From: Bdellovibrionales bacterium
GTDB lineage: Bacteria > Bdellovibrionota_G > JALEGL01 > JAGRAY01
Reading direction: 5' to 3'
NCBI GenBank assembly: GCA_020434375.1
Contig: JAGRAY010000024.1
Coordinates: 1 to 15,642 of the forward strand
DNA length: 15,642 bases
Positions 1 through 6,650 of this stretch are shown here, one piece after another (within the stretch, counting starts at the first letter, position 1; the number at the start of each line of letters is the position of its first letter). The notes under the pieces were generated by a model. It saw only the letters and a program-made list of their open reading frames with translations. It did not search any database and was not told the origin of the DNA. A program made the position numbers and the translations under genes.

Positions 1-281
1 ACAACGCCGTGACTATTGAATCCTCGAATATGTCCTCCAGCAATGCCTGCATAGACAGAATGAATCTCGCATCCCGCCATGAGCTCTGCTTCTTCAATAG
101 CTTTTTCAATAGACTGAACTGTTGAATCGATATTAATAACCACTCCTTTTCTAAGACCTTTAGAAGGGTGTGATCCGATACCGACAATGTCAATACCATG
201 AGGTGTAACCTCGCCAACAATTGCACAAATCTTGGTCGTACCAATATCTAAACCGACAACTAGATTATCTTTTGAATTCAT
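1..281 (-). CDS. ftsA: Cell division protein FtsA, N-terminal part (runs off left edge)
   Basis: FtsA is an actin-like ATPase that anchors FtsZ filaments to the inner membrane and recruits later division proteins. Only the first 93 codons plus 2 nt lie in the window. The frame reads MNSKDNLVVGLDIGTTK at its start; GLDIGTTK (residues 10-17) is the phosphate-1 loop of the actin/Hsp70 fold. VIN-I-STVQSIEKAIEEAE-MAG around residues 48-70 and VYAGIAGGHI near 76-85 are typical FtsA sequence leading into the SHS2 (1C) subdomain. ATG codons begin at 287 and 281. I chose 281 because AGGAG lies 9 nt upstream of it but only 3 nt from 287. This start overlaps the stop of a 23-codon frame by ATGA. Position after ddl and ftsQ is the usual place for ftsA. 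The membrane-anchoring C-terminus is outside the window. Confidence 0.96.
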   Translation of the reverse strand, partial: MNSKDNLVVGLDIGTTKICAIVGEVTPHGIDIVGIGSHPSKGLRKGVVINIDSTVQSIEKAIEEAELMAGCEIHSVYAGIAGGHIRGFNSHGV

Positions 282-349
282 AAGCATTGACTCCTATTGT
301 ACGCTGCTACATTTATTTTGACGACTATTCGCGCCATTTTTTTGTTCAT
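278..349 (-). CDS. Possible 23-residue micro-ORF bridging ftsQ and ftsA
   Basis: An open frame of 23 codons, MNKKMARIVVKINVAAYNRS followed by QCL and TGA, fills the 64-nt gap between ftsQ and ftsA. Its ATG overlaps the ftsQ stop as ATGA (346-349), and its TGA overlaps the chosen ftsA ATG as ATGA (278-281). AGGAG lies 7 nt before its start. The same 4-nt overlap recurs at eight other junctions in this cluster, which supports real translation. The peptide is basic with a short hydrophobic stretch (IVVKINVAA) and resembles no family I recognise. It may act only as a relay that keeps ribosomes moving from ftsQ to ftsA. A chance frame is possible, since short open frames are common by chance. Confidence 0.4.
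   Translation of the reverse strand: MNKKMARIVVKINVAAYNRSQCL
291..295 (-). promoter_or_regulatory. Ribosome binding site of ftsA
   Basis: AGGAG on the minus strand, 9 nt before the ATG at 281 and 3 nt before the in-frame ATG at 287. The spacing favours 281. The site lies inside the 23-codon open frame that precedes ftsA, so ribosomes translating that frame would pass over it. Confidence 0.7.
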
Positions 350-1194
350 GATTTATCTCCTGTTTTAACAATTGCCTTTTGTTCAAAATCTAGATCGATC
401 GATTGAATGGAAATATTTTTTTTAGCGAAATATTTCAACAGCGTTTTCATACGTGCTACTTTCTCTTTTGAAAGATCTCCTCCCAAAATGATAGGAGCAC
501 GAAGCCCCACTTTATAAAAAGTCCATCCAATGCTTGGATCATAATGTAACTCTGAAATATCATTTTCTAGAACACCTGAAGAGACGAGGGTGCGTTTTAT
601 TTGCATCGCTTCCAGTGCACTTTTATAAATACTTTCCTTATTTTTGTCATTCCATTTACCGGTGACTATCATCATAGGCGTGGTATTTGGTTTACGAACC
701 TCATCAAGAACCCTACCATCTTCGTCAAGATAGAAAAGTTTGCCAAGCTGAATCATAGCTGCTGGCTCACGCTCTTTGATTTGGATTGCTACCTCTCCAG
801 TCATGTCTCTAATAATAGAAATTCGCGAAAGTCGGGGGTGTTGATTCAGTCGATCCACGGCATCTTTTTCTTTTTCCCTTGAAAGTTCAACGCCTTTGGA
901 AAGTCCCGATATTTTTTTTATATCTACCATTGACAAGGCTGAGGCACCTATGACGCTCAAATTCTTAATTGTAATGCTTTTCTTGATCTTCAAATAATTA
1001 ATAGCCTTGGGCATACCAACAAGCAGTCCTAAAATAAAAATCATGCCAAAAGGAGCAAACCAATTTCGTCTGCGCTTTGACCTATTTGGATTCACACGTC
1101 TATTTTGCTTTCTAGGTTTTCTTGTATTGCCTTTGACAATTGATTTGCGAACCTTTCTTCTATTTGTGAGTCTATTAGTTGCTAGCCTAGGCAT
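346..1194 (-). CDS. ftsQ: Cell division protein FtsQ
   Basis: FtsQ is a single-pass inner-membrane protein that links early and late division proteins by binding FtsB/FtsL in the periplasm. The 282-residue product has a strongly basic cytoplasmic tail (1-44: 19 Arg/Lys, no acidic residue), one membrane segment at about 45-66, and a POTRA domain at about 74-143 (VIGASALSMVDI, then a strand ending in IQIKEREPAAM). A beta domain follows, with LFYLDEDGRVLDE as its landmark. The ATG at 1194 has GGGAGG 5 nt upstream and overlaps the ddl stop by 8 nt. An in-frame ATG at 1257 would run 71 nt into ddl and lacks such a site. Identity rests on architecture and position, because FtsQ sequences diverge widely. 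The basic tail looks longer and more charged than the short E. coli tail. Confidence 0.93.
   Translation of the reverse strand: MPRLATNRLTNRRKVRKSIVKGNTRKPRKQNRRVNPNRSKRRRNWFAPFGMIFILGLLVGMPKAINYLKIKKSITIKNLSVIGASALSMVDIKKISGLSKGVELSREKEKDAVDRLNQHPRLSRISIIRDMTGEVAIQIKEREPAAMIQLGKLFYLDEDGRVLDEVRKPNTTPMMIVTGKWNDKNKESIYKSALEAMQIKRTLVSSGVLENDISELHYDPSIGWTFYKVGLRAPIILGGDLSKEKVARMKTLLKYFAKKNISIQSIDLDFEQKAIVKTGDKS
357..361 (-). promoter_or_regulatory. Ribosome binding site of the micro-ORF before ftsA
   Basis: AGGAG 7 nt upstream of the ATG at 349. It lies inside the last codons of ftsQ. It matches or exceeds the sites of several essential genes in the cluster and is the main reason to take the 23-codon frame seriously. 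Confidence 0.5.
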
Positions 1195-2131
1195 CTTTGC
1201 CTCCCATTTTAAGGCATGAGCCCATGAGTATTTTTTCCGCAAGATCCTCAAAAACAATACCTTTGGTCAATGCGGCTTTAGGCAAAAGGCTCGTTTCTGT
1301 CATGCCTGGAATCGTATTGACTTCAAGAACCCATGGCGTATGTCCGTCATAAATAATGTCAACTCTGCCAAAAGACATGATGTTTAAGCTTTTGTAGGCC
1401 TTTACTGCAATATCGATAGCGCTCTTAGAAGCTTCATTTGAAATTCGTGCAGGACAATAATAGTCAGTTTTTCCTTTGGTGTACTTTGCTTCGTAATCAA
1501 AAAGACCACCATGAGGTACGATTTCAACGATAGGTAATGGGTTGTCCTCAAGAAAACCTACAGTCAGTTCCTTTCCATCAATGTACTGTTCCCAGAGCAC
1601 CACATCACTGTGATCCAACGCTGTCTTTTGAGCTTTTGCAACCTCGTCGAAAGACTTAACTTTACTTAAACCTAATGTGGAGCCTTCTGCGTCGGGTTTG
1701 GCAATGCATGGAAAGCCAATATGATTCTGAATTAAGTCATGTAACTTATCCTCAGTGATGTCATGGGAGACCTCAAGCCATTTTGGGGTCGGAATCGATT
1801 GATCACGGAATATTCTTTTACTGGCGCACTTGTTCATCGCAACGGCACTTCCAAAAACTCCTGTACCTGTATATGGAATTCGAAGATACTCCAACACACC
1901 TTGAATAGTTCCATCTTCGCCAAAGTTTCCGTGCAACGCAATAACTGCAACTTGAATGTTTTTTGCAACTAGTACACTAGCAACATCATGACCAACATCG
2001 ATTTCCTCAACACTATACCCTTTGGTTCGCAAACCTTTTGCTAGAGCTGCTCCTGTTTTAAGGCTGATATCTCTCTCACGAGATAATCCTCCGTATAATA
2101 AACCTATTTTCGAATGTCTATCAATCGGCAT
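1187..2131 (-). CDS. ddl: D-alanine--D-alanine ligase
   Basis: Ddl joins two D-alanines using ATP, making the dipeptide that MurF adds to the peptidoglycan precursor. The 314-residue product is of normal length for the family. Landmarks: YGGLSRERDIS (13-23) with the substrate-contacting Glu; HGNFGEDGTIQGVLE (67-81), the Ddl signature; AKPDAEGSTLG (144-154) in the ATP-grasp loop; KYTKGKTDYYCPA (217-229), the omega-loop region; GRVDI (255-259) and LEVNTIPGMT (269-278), with the Mg-binding Glu and Asn. The Tyr of the omega loop is typical of enzymes that make D-Ala-D-Ala rather than D-Ala-D-lactate. Two ATGs (2134, 2131) abut; AGGAG lies 6 nt from the second, so 2131 is preferred. The start overlaps the end of murB by 11 nt. 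Confidence 0.97.
   Translation of the reverse strand: MPIDRHSKIGLLYGGLSRERDISLKTGAALAKGLRTKGYSVEEIDVGHDVASVLVAKNIQVAVIALHGNFGEDGTIQGVLEYLRIPYTGTGVFGSAVAMNKCASKRIFRDQSIPTPKWLEVSHDITEDKLHDLIQNHIGFPCIAKPDAEGSTLGLSKVKSFDEVAKAQKTALDHSDVVLWEQYIDGKELTVGFLEDNPLPIVEIVPHGGLFDYEAKYTKGKTDYYCPARISNEASKSAIDIAVKAYKSLNIMSFGRVDIIYDGHTPWVLEVNTIPGMTETSLLPKAALTKGIVFEDLAEKILMGSCLKMGGKDA
1200..1205 (-). promoter_or_regulatory. Ribosome binding site that fixes the ftsQ start
   Basis: GGGAGG, 5 nt before the ATG at 1194, embedded in the last codons of ddl (Gly-Gly-Lys-Asp-Ala). It is the best Shine-Dalgarno match near ftsQ and rules in favour of 1194 over the in-frame ATG at 1257. Confidence 0.8.
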
Positions 2132-3062
2132 CATGCTCTCCTAAAACGATGACTTCGGGCTCCAGTGCAACACCAAACTTTTGCATAACTGAATGTTGAG
2201 CATGATTGATGAGACTTTGAACATCGGCTGTCAATGCGTGTCCATGATTAACAATAAAATTTGCATGCCGGTTTGATATTTCAGCGTCGCCAATTCGATA
2301 ACCTTTTAGGCCACAGTCCTCAATCATACGACCTGCATAATCTCCCTCCGGATTCTTAAATACAGAGCCGAAGTTTGGAAGATCCAAAGGTTGCGATCTA
2401 CGTTTTTCTTTGGCAGATTCGATGTGTTCATTGATCGTTTTGGAATTCGATTTTCTAAGCTCAATGGTGCAGCTCAAAACTATTTTTCTGTGTACTTTGG
2501 GGAAGTCTCTATAGAGAAAGTCTGTTCTTGAAACCTCAATATGTTCGACACCGCCCTCCAAGTTCATACACTCGGCATTTCTCAATATATTGCCAAATGC
2601 ACCGCTAGGCGTTCCGGCATTCATTCGGACACCCCCACCTATGGACCCAGGAATTCCGAACGCAAACTCGAATCCTGATAGAGATTTTTCACGCGCCCAT
2701 TGAAATAGCTTACCGTTTAAAAGTCCAGCTCCAATTTTGACAAGGCATGTTCCATTTGTTTCTTTTTGAACTGACAACTCGGAAAACGCTTTATGCCCAA
2801 GATGCACCAATACGCCCTTATAGCCTTTGTCGACAAACAAAACATTTGACCCATTTCCAAGCAGGTCCCAGTCTTTTTTCCATATGAACTGATTCTTATT
2901 AAAAAAGATCACTAGGTCAGATAGCTCAGACAAAGAACTTGGTTCAATAATCATGATTGCACTTGATGAGCAGTGAAAAGTTGTCCACGAATACAAAGAT
3001 TCGTTTTCTTTGAAATCGATATTTTTCTCATTTACAAATCTTCTAAGTGCTTCTAACTTCAT
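2121..3062 (-). CDS. murB: UDP-N-acetylenolpyruvoylglucosamine reductase
   Basis: MurB is the FAD enzyme that uses NADPH to reduce UDP-GlcNAc-enolpyruvate to UDP-MurNAc, the step before MurC. The product has 313 residues. FAD-binding landmarks are GNGSNVLF (69-76) and FGIPGSIGGGVRMNAG (135-150). GSVFKNP (232-238) carries the proton-donating Ser (S233), and a catalytic Glu lies in LEPEV (300-304). GLKGYRIGDAEIS-RHANFIVN (251-272) is the usual C-terminal signature. The start is ATG at 3062, which overlaps the murC stop as ATGA with GGAG 8 nt upstream; an in-frame ATG at 3110 would overlap murC by 52 nt. The N-terminal motif reads TTFHCSSSA (27-35), where most relatives have a GGPA-type segment. 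The GSVFKNP form and length point to the murC-linked murB found in many bacteria rather than the E. coli type. Confidence 0.96.
   Translation of the reverse strand: MKLEALRRFVNEKNIDFKENESLYSWTTFHCSSSAIMIIEPSSLSELSDLVIFFNKNQFIWKKDWDLLGNGSNVLFVDKGYKGVLVHLGHKAFSELSVQKETNGTCLVKIGAGLLNGKLFQWAREKSLSGFEFAFGIPGSIGGGVRMNAGTPSGAFGNILRNAECMNLEGGVEHIEVSRTDFLYRDFPKVHRKIVLSCTIELRKSNSKTINEHIESAKEKRRSQPLDLPNFGSVFKNPEGDYAGRMIEDCGLKGYRIGDAEISNRHANFIVNHGHALTADVQSLINHAQHSVMQKFGVALEPEVIVLGEHDAD
2138..2142 (-). promoter_or_regulatory. Ribosome binding site that decides the ddl start
   Basis: AGGAG on the minus strand, 3 nt before the ATG at 2134 and 6 nt before the ATG at 2131. The second spacing is nearer the optimum, so the tandem ATG is read as starting at 2131. 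The product differs by one Met only. Confidence 0.65.
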
Positions 3063-4438
3063 TGAACCAGCTCCGCGGCGATCTTTGTAATATCTCCAGC
3101 GCCCATGCAAACTACAATGTCATCTTTTTTGGCGCACGCTTTGATGGCTTCAAGAGCATCATCAAAAGATGTACTAAGTTGTGCTCTTATGTGTCGATGT
3201 TTTTTTATTTGCTCAACGAATGCTTCACTTGTAATTCCTGGAATTTCACTCTCATGGGCTGTAAAAACCGGTAAAACGTATAGCGAACGAACGCCTTCAA
3301 AGGATTCCAAAAAGTCGGTCCACAAATCACCAAAGCGACTGTATCGATGTGGCTGAAATATCACATGTATCGGCTTGTCTTTTGCTATCACTCTTAAGGC
3401 TTCGAGCGAAGCTCTAATTTCTGAAGGATGATGAGCATAGTCATCATATATTAAACAACCGTTTTTGGATCGCCCTTTATATTCAAGCCTCCTTGAGATG
3501 CCTTCATATTCTCCAAGTCCTTTAGCAATTCGATCAAGGGGAATATTTAGAAATAGGCCAACACTTACCGCAGCAAGCGAGTTGAGTACATTGTGGGTAC
3601 CTGTGACTTTGAGATTTACCTCGCCTAAAAAGCCACTTGATCTGTCTACTACGCTATAGGAGGCACCTTGAAACGACAATTGAATGTCGGTGGCACGTAG
3701 ATGAACTTTGTCACCTGTTCCGTATGTGACTATTTTTCGATCTAAAAGCTTAATAAGTGTTTTTGATCCTGCATTATCCGCACAAATAATAATTTGGCCA
3801 TCGAAGGGAATATGTTCACAGAATTCTACGAATGCTTGTTCTAATTTTGCATAAGTTCCATAGTGATTCATATGTTCACGATCAATATTGGTCACAACGC
3901 CGATGGTCGGCAATAGTTTGACAAACGAACCATCGCTCTCGTCGGACTCAGCCACAAACCACTCATCCGATCCAATTCTAGCATTACCAGCAATGGATTT
4001 AAGCCGGCCGCCAATAATCGACGTCGGATCGTATCCACTTTGCATCAACATTGTGGTAATCATAGCTGAGGTAGTTGTTTTGCCATGAGATCCTGCAACC
4101 ACAATAGATCTTTTTTTCCTCATAAGTTCTGCGAGCATATCTGCTCTAGATAAAATATTTATATTGCGGCGTTTCGCTTCAAGCAGCTCTACATTATTTT
4201 GTGAAATAGCAGATGAATAAACAACTGTTCGAACTTGGCTAGAAAGATTTGTGGCCTGATGTCCCGTATACAAGTGACATCCTAATGCTTTCAATTTTTC
4301 TGTTTCTTCGTTTGTTTTGAAGTCACTACCCGAAACTCGATAACCCGAACGGAGCAAAATTTGAGCGATACCGCTCATACCAATTCCACCAATACCTACC
4401 ATGTGAATCATATCTGGCTTGGGCAAAGTCTGTGTCAT
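3059..4438 (-). CDS. murC: UDP-N-acetylmuramate--L-alanine ligase
   Basis: MurC adds L-alanine to UDP-MurNAc with ATP, the first amino-acid step of the peptidoglycan stem. At 459 residues it has the three Mur ligase domains. The N-terminal UDP-binding fold opens with MVGIGGIGMSGIA (13-25). The central ATPase has VAGSHGKTTT (114-123), ESDESDGSF (164-172) and NIDREHMNHYG (184-194). The C-terminal domain has ISRRLEYKG (314-322), YDDYAHHPSEI (331-341) and FQPHRYSR (361-368). SHGKTTT and DYAHHP are MurC-specific and separate it from MurD, MurE and MurF. The ATG overlaps the murG stop as ATGA, with AAAGG 5 nt upstream. All catalytic motifs are intact. Confidence 0.98.
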   Translation of the reverse strand: MTQTLPKPDMIHMVGIGGIGMSGIAQILLRSGYRVSGSDFKTNEETEKLKALGCHLYTGHQATNLSSQVRTVVYSSAISQNNVELLEAKRRNINILSRADMLAELMRKKRSIVVAGSHGKTTTSAMITTMLMQSGYDPTSIIGGRLKSIAGNARIGSDEWFVAESDESDGSFVKLLPTIGVVTNIDREHMNHYGTYAKLEQAFVEFCEHIPFDGQIIICADNAGSKTLIKLLDRKIVTYGTGDKVHLRATDIQLSFQGASYSVVDRSSGFLGEVNLKVTGTHNVLNSLAAVSVGLFLNIPLDRIAKGLGEYEGISRRLEYKGRSKNGCLIYDDYAHHPSEIRASLEALRVIAKDKPIHVIFQPHRYSRFGDLWTDFLESFEGVRSLYVLPVFTAHESEIPGITSEAFVEQIKKHRHIRAQLSTSFDDALEAIKACAKKDDIVVCMGAGDITKIAAELVQ

Positions 4439-5511
4439 GATTGCCTTTCTTCCATGGCTAACATTTCATTTATTATGATATCCGTTGATTTCTCGTATCT
4501 TAGTGAAAGAGCCGCTTGGCTCATTCTTTTTAAAGTGTCGCCCTGATTGATTGTTTCAACAGCGTCCATAAGTGTTTGACCACTACAAAATGCATCGTCA
4601 ATAACTATGGCTGCACCAGCGCTTTGCAAAACCTTTGCATTAGCTGTTTGGTGATCATCGGCTGCAAATGGGTAAGGAACAAGAATAGATGGACGACCAC
4701 ATGCTGCTATCTCTAAAACACTCGACCCTGATCTGGCTATAATTATTGTGGATGCTTGATATGCTTGGTCCATTTTATCAATAAATGGATATACCTTTGC
4801 ATTAAAACCATTGGATAAATAAGCTTGTTTTACTTTTTCAAAATCATTTGAACCTGTTTGATGTATAAAAGAAAAACTGATGTTTTTAGCTTTAAGCTTA
4901 GGCAGCATTTCGACCACAGCTTCGTTAATTCTCCGAGCACCCTGAGAACCACCAAAGATGAGAATAGTTTTGCTTGAACTTTTAAAGTCTGGAGGCGCAA
5001 TCGCTAAAATATTTTGACGAATAGGGTTTCCTGAATGAATGACTTTTAAAGCTGGAAATTCCGATGTGGCTTCTCGAAAGGCGACAAAGATTTTTTTGAC
5101 TAGTCGAGCTAGTATTTTGTTTGAAAAACCTGGAATGGCATTGGGCTCTAAAATAGCGGTCACTTTTCCTTGAATAGATGCAAGAAGCAGCACGGGCCCC
5201 GATACATACCCTCCCACACCAAAAACAATATCTGGTTTTACTTTTTTTAAAACCTGAAAAGCCTTTAAAAAAGACACGGGAAGAAGCCACAAACTTTTTA
5301 AGCGCTGTGCCAGGCTCTTTCCCTTAACACCCTCAACTGAAATAAGTTCCAACCTAAAACCAGCTTCGGGAACAAGCTTTACTTCCATTCCTTTAGCAGT
5401 TCCAACAAACGAAATCTCAGCATTTGGAACTCGCTGTTGAAATCGTTGTGCCACCGTTAACGCAGGAATAATATGTCCGCCTGTGCCGCCACAAGCCATA
5501 AGCATCCTCAT
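4435..5511 (-). CDS. murG: UDP-GlcNAc:lipid I GlcNAc transferase (MurG)
   Basis: MurG is a peripheral membrane glycosyltransferase (GT28, GT-B fold) that transfers GlcNAc to lipid I on the cytoplasmic face, giving lipid II. The 358-residue product starts MRMLMACGGTGGHIIPAL; GGTGGH (8-13) is the N-terminal glycine loop. GVGGYVSGP (98-106) and LEPNAIPG (121-128) line the acceptor site. GGSQGARRIN (187-196) and ARSGSSVLEIAACGRP (259-274) form the UDP-GlcNAc site with Glu267, followed by PYPFAADDHQTANA (279-292). The ATG overlaps the ftsW stop as ATGA, with AAGGA 7 nt upstream. A second Met at residue 3 is an alternative start of little consequence. Its place between ftsW and murC is the standard dcw order. 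Confidence 0.98.
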   Translation of the reverse strand: MRMLMACGGTGGHIIPALTVAQRFQQRVPNAEISFVGTAKGMEVKLVPEAGFRLELISVEGVKGKSLAQRLKSLWLLPVSFLKAFQVLKKVKPDIVFGVGGYVSGPVLLLASIQGKVTAILEPNAIPGFSNKILARLVKKIFVAFREATSEFPALKVIHSGNPIRQNILAIAPPDFKSSSKTILIFGGSQGARRINEAVVEMLPKLKAKNISFSFIHQTGSNDFEKVKQAYLSNGFNAKVYPFIDKMDQAYQASTIIIARSGSSVLEIAACGRPSILVPYPFAADDHQTANAKVLQSAGAAIVIDDAFCSGQTLMDAVETINQGDTLKRMSQAALSLRYEKSTDIIINEMLAMEERQS

Positions 5512-6650
5512 TGAATTGTCCTTCGCGCCATTCGTCCTGATACATTTACACTCGAGGATAACGACAAAAGAATGCCAATCACACCAAACAATGAAACGAG
5601 CGAAGAACCACCATAGCTAACGAATGGCAGGGTAAGCCCTTTGGTAGGCACCAAAGCCATGGTAACAGCCATATTAAGTAAAGCCTGTATACCAATCATT
5701 GAGGTCAGGCCAAATGCTACGAGCGAAGCAAAAGAGTCTTTGATTCTCAAACTAAGCCTCATGCCCTGAACGACGATACAAGAGAACAAAAATATAACCA
5801 AAAGGCTTCCTAGCACTCCAAGTTCTTCTGCTATCACCGAGTAGATAAAATCAGTGTGTGCTTCTGGTAGATAAAGCAACTTCTGAGTACCGTCGCCAAG
5901 TCCCTGCCCCTGAAAACCTCCTCGTTTAAAAGCAATAAACGATTGAATAATTTGGAATCCACTTCCCTTGGGGTCGTTCCAGGGATCTAAAAACGCAAGT
6001 ATACGTTTTTTGCGGTAACTGGCCTCCATCATAAGGTAAGAGATTCCAGAGCCAGCTAATATGACGACACAAAATAATTGTCGAAGTGGCACACCCGCTA
6101 CAAACATCATCAACATAATAATGGTACCAAGTGTTACAGTTGTCCCAAAATCGGGCTGGGCTAAAATCAATGACAAAACTGCTCCGGTCGTACATAGCAA
6201 AGGAAGCATCCCAATAGAAAACTGCTTAAGTTTTTCTCCTTTTTTTGAAAGATAGGCCGCCGCATAAATCAAAATTACTGGCTTGGCGAATTCTGAAGGT
6301 TGCATGGTGAGTGGACCAAGGGTTATCCATCGTCTGGCATAATTTGCAGTGTCTCCAAATACTTTGGTCAAAATGAGCAAAATGGTTACGGCCGCTAGTG
6401 TAGGAAGTGCAACAATTTTAAGAAATTGTGGTTTTAAAGAAAACCCTACAATCAAGGCAACAAATGCAACGCACAGCCAAAACATATGTTTTTTAAGAAA
6501 AAACATATGATCACCATATTTATCTCCAGCCAGAGGAGAACTAGCACTGTAGATCATAATAACCCCCAGCGCGGTTAAACCGAGAACAGACAACAGCAAG
6601 ACGCTGTCAACGTTCGTTAGTTTTCTCAGTATGGATGTTTTTAAACTCAT
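5508..6650 (-). CDS. ftsW: Septal peptidoglycan polymerase FtsW (SEDS family)
   Basis: FtsW is a polytopic inner-membrane glycosyltransferase that polymerises lipid II at the septum together with FtsI. The 380-residue product is hydrophobic throughout, with about ten membrane segments. Landmarks: IMIYSASSPLA (31-41) in the first segment; RRWITLGPLTMQPSEFAKP (106-124), a SEDS signature; AQPDFGTTV (164-172); LPEAHTDFIYSVIAEELG (261-278), whose Asp267 matches the essential Asp of the large extracellular loop in SEDS enzymes; and LPFVSYGGSS (341-350). Linkage to murD/murG supports FtsW rather than RodA. The ATG overlaps the murD stop as ATGA. There is no clear Shine-Dalgarno upstream (AAAAAGAA only), so initiation probably depends on ribosomes finishing murD. 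Confidence 0.97.
   Translation of the reverse strand: MSLKTSILRKLTNVDSVLLLSVLGLTALGVIMIYSASSPLAGDKYGDHMFFLKKHMFWLCVAFVALIVGFSLKPQFLKIVALPTLAAVTILLILTKVFGDTANYARRWITLGPLTMQPSEFAKPVILIYAAAYLSKKGEKLKQFSIGMLPLLCTTGAVLSLILAQPDFGTTVTLGTIIMLMMFVAGVPLRQLFCVVILAGSGISYLMMEASYRKKRILAFLDPWNDPKGSGFQIIQSFIAFKRGGFQGQGLGDGTQKLLYLPEAHTDFIYSVIAEELGVLGSLLVIFLFSCIVVQGMRLSLRIKDSFASLVAFGLTSMIGIQALLNMAVTMALVPTKGLTLPFVSYGGSSLVSLFGVIGILLSLSSSVNVSGRMARRTIQ

Noticed and set aside
188..193. TTGACA on the minus strand inside ftsA as an internal promoter for ftsZ
   Set aside because: No acceptable -10 box lies 16-18 bp downstream and it falls in conserved coding sequence.
601..882. Open frame of 93 codons on the plus strand inside ftsQ
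   Set aside because: It lies wholly opposite a well-supported gene, has no recognisable motif and its composition is that of the antisense of FtsQ. The other plus-strand frames in the window are the same kind of shadow.
1357..1362. TTGACA on the minus strand inside ddl as a promoter for ftsQ and ftsA
   Set aside because: No acceptable -10 at 16-18 bp; the bases encode conserved Ddl sequence (GRVDIIYD).
4982..5290. 102-codon minus-strand frame inside murG in a different phase
   Set aside because: Cys/Ser/Arg-rich translation with no family resemblance, fully covered by the conserved murG frame.
5926..6195. 89-codon minus-strand frame inside ftsW in a different phase
   Set aside because: Fully inside conserved SEDS coding sequence; the translation is low-complexity Cys/Tyr-rich shadow sequence.
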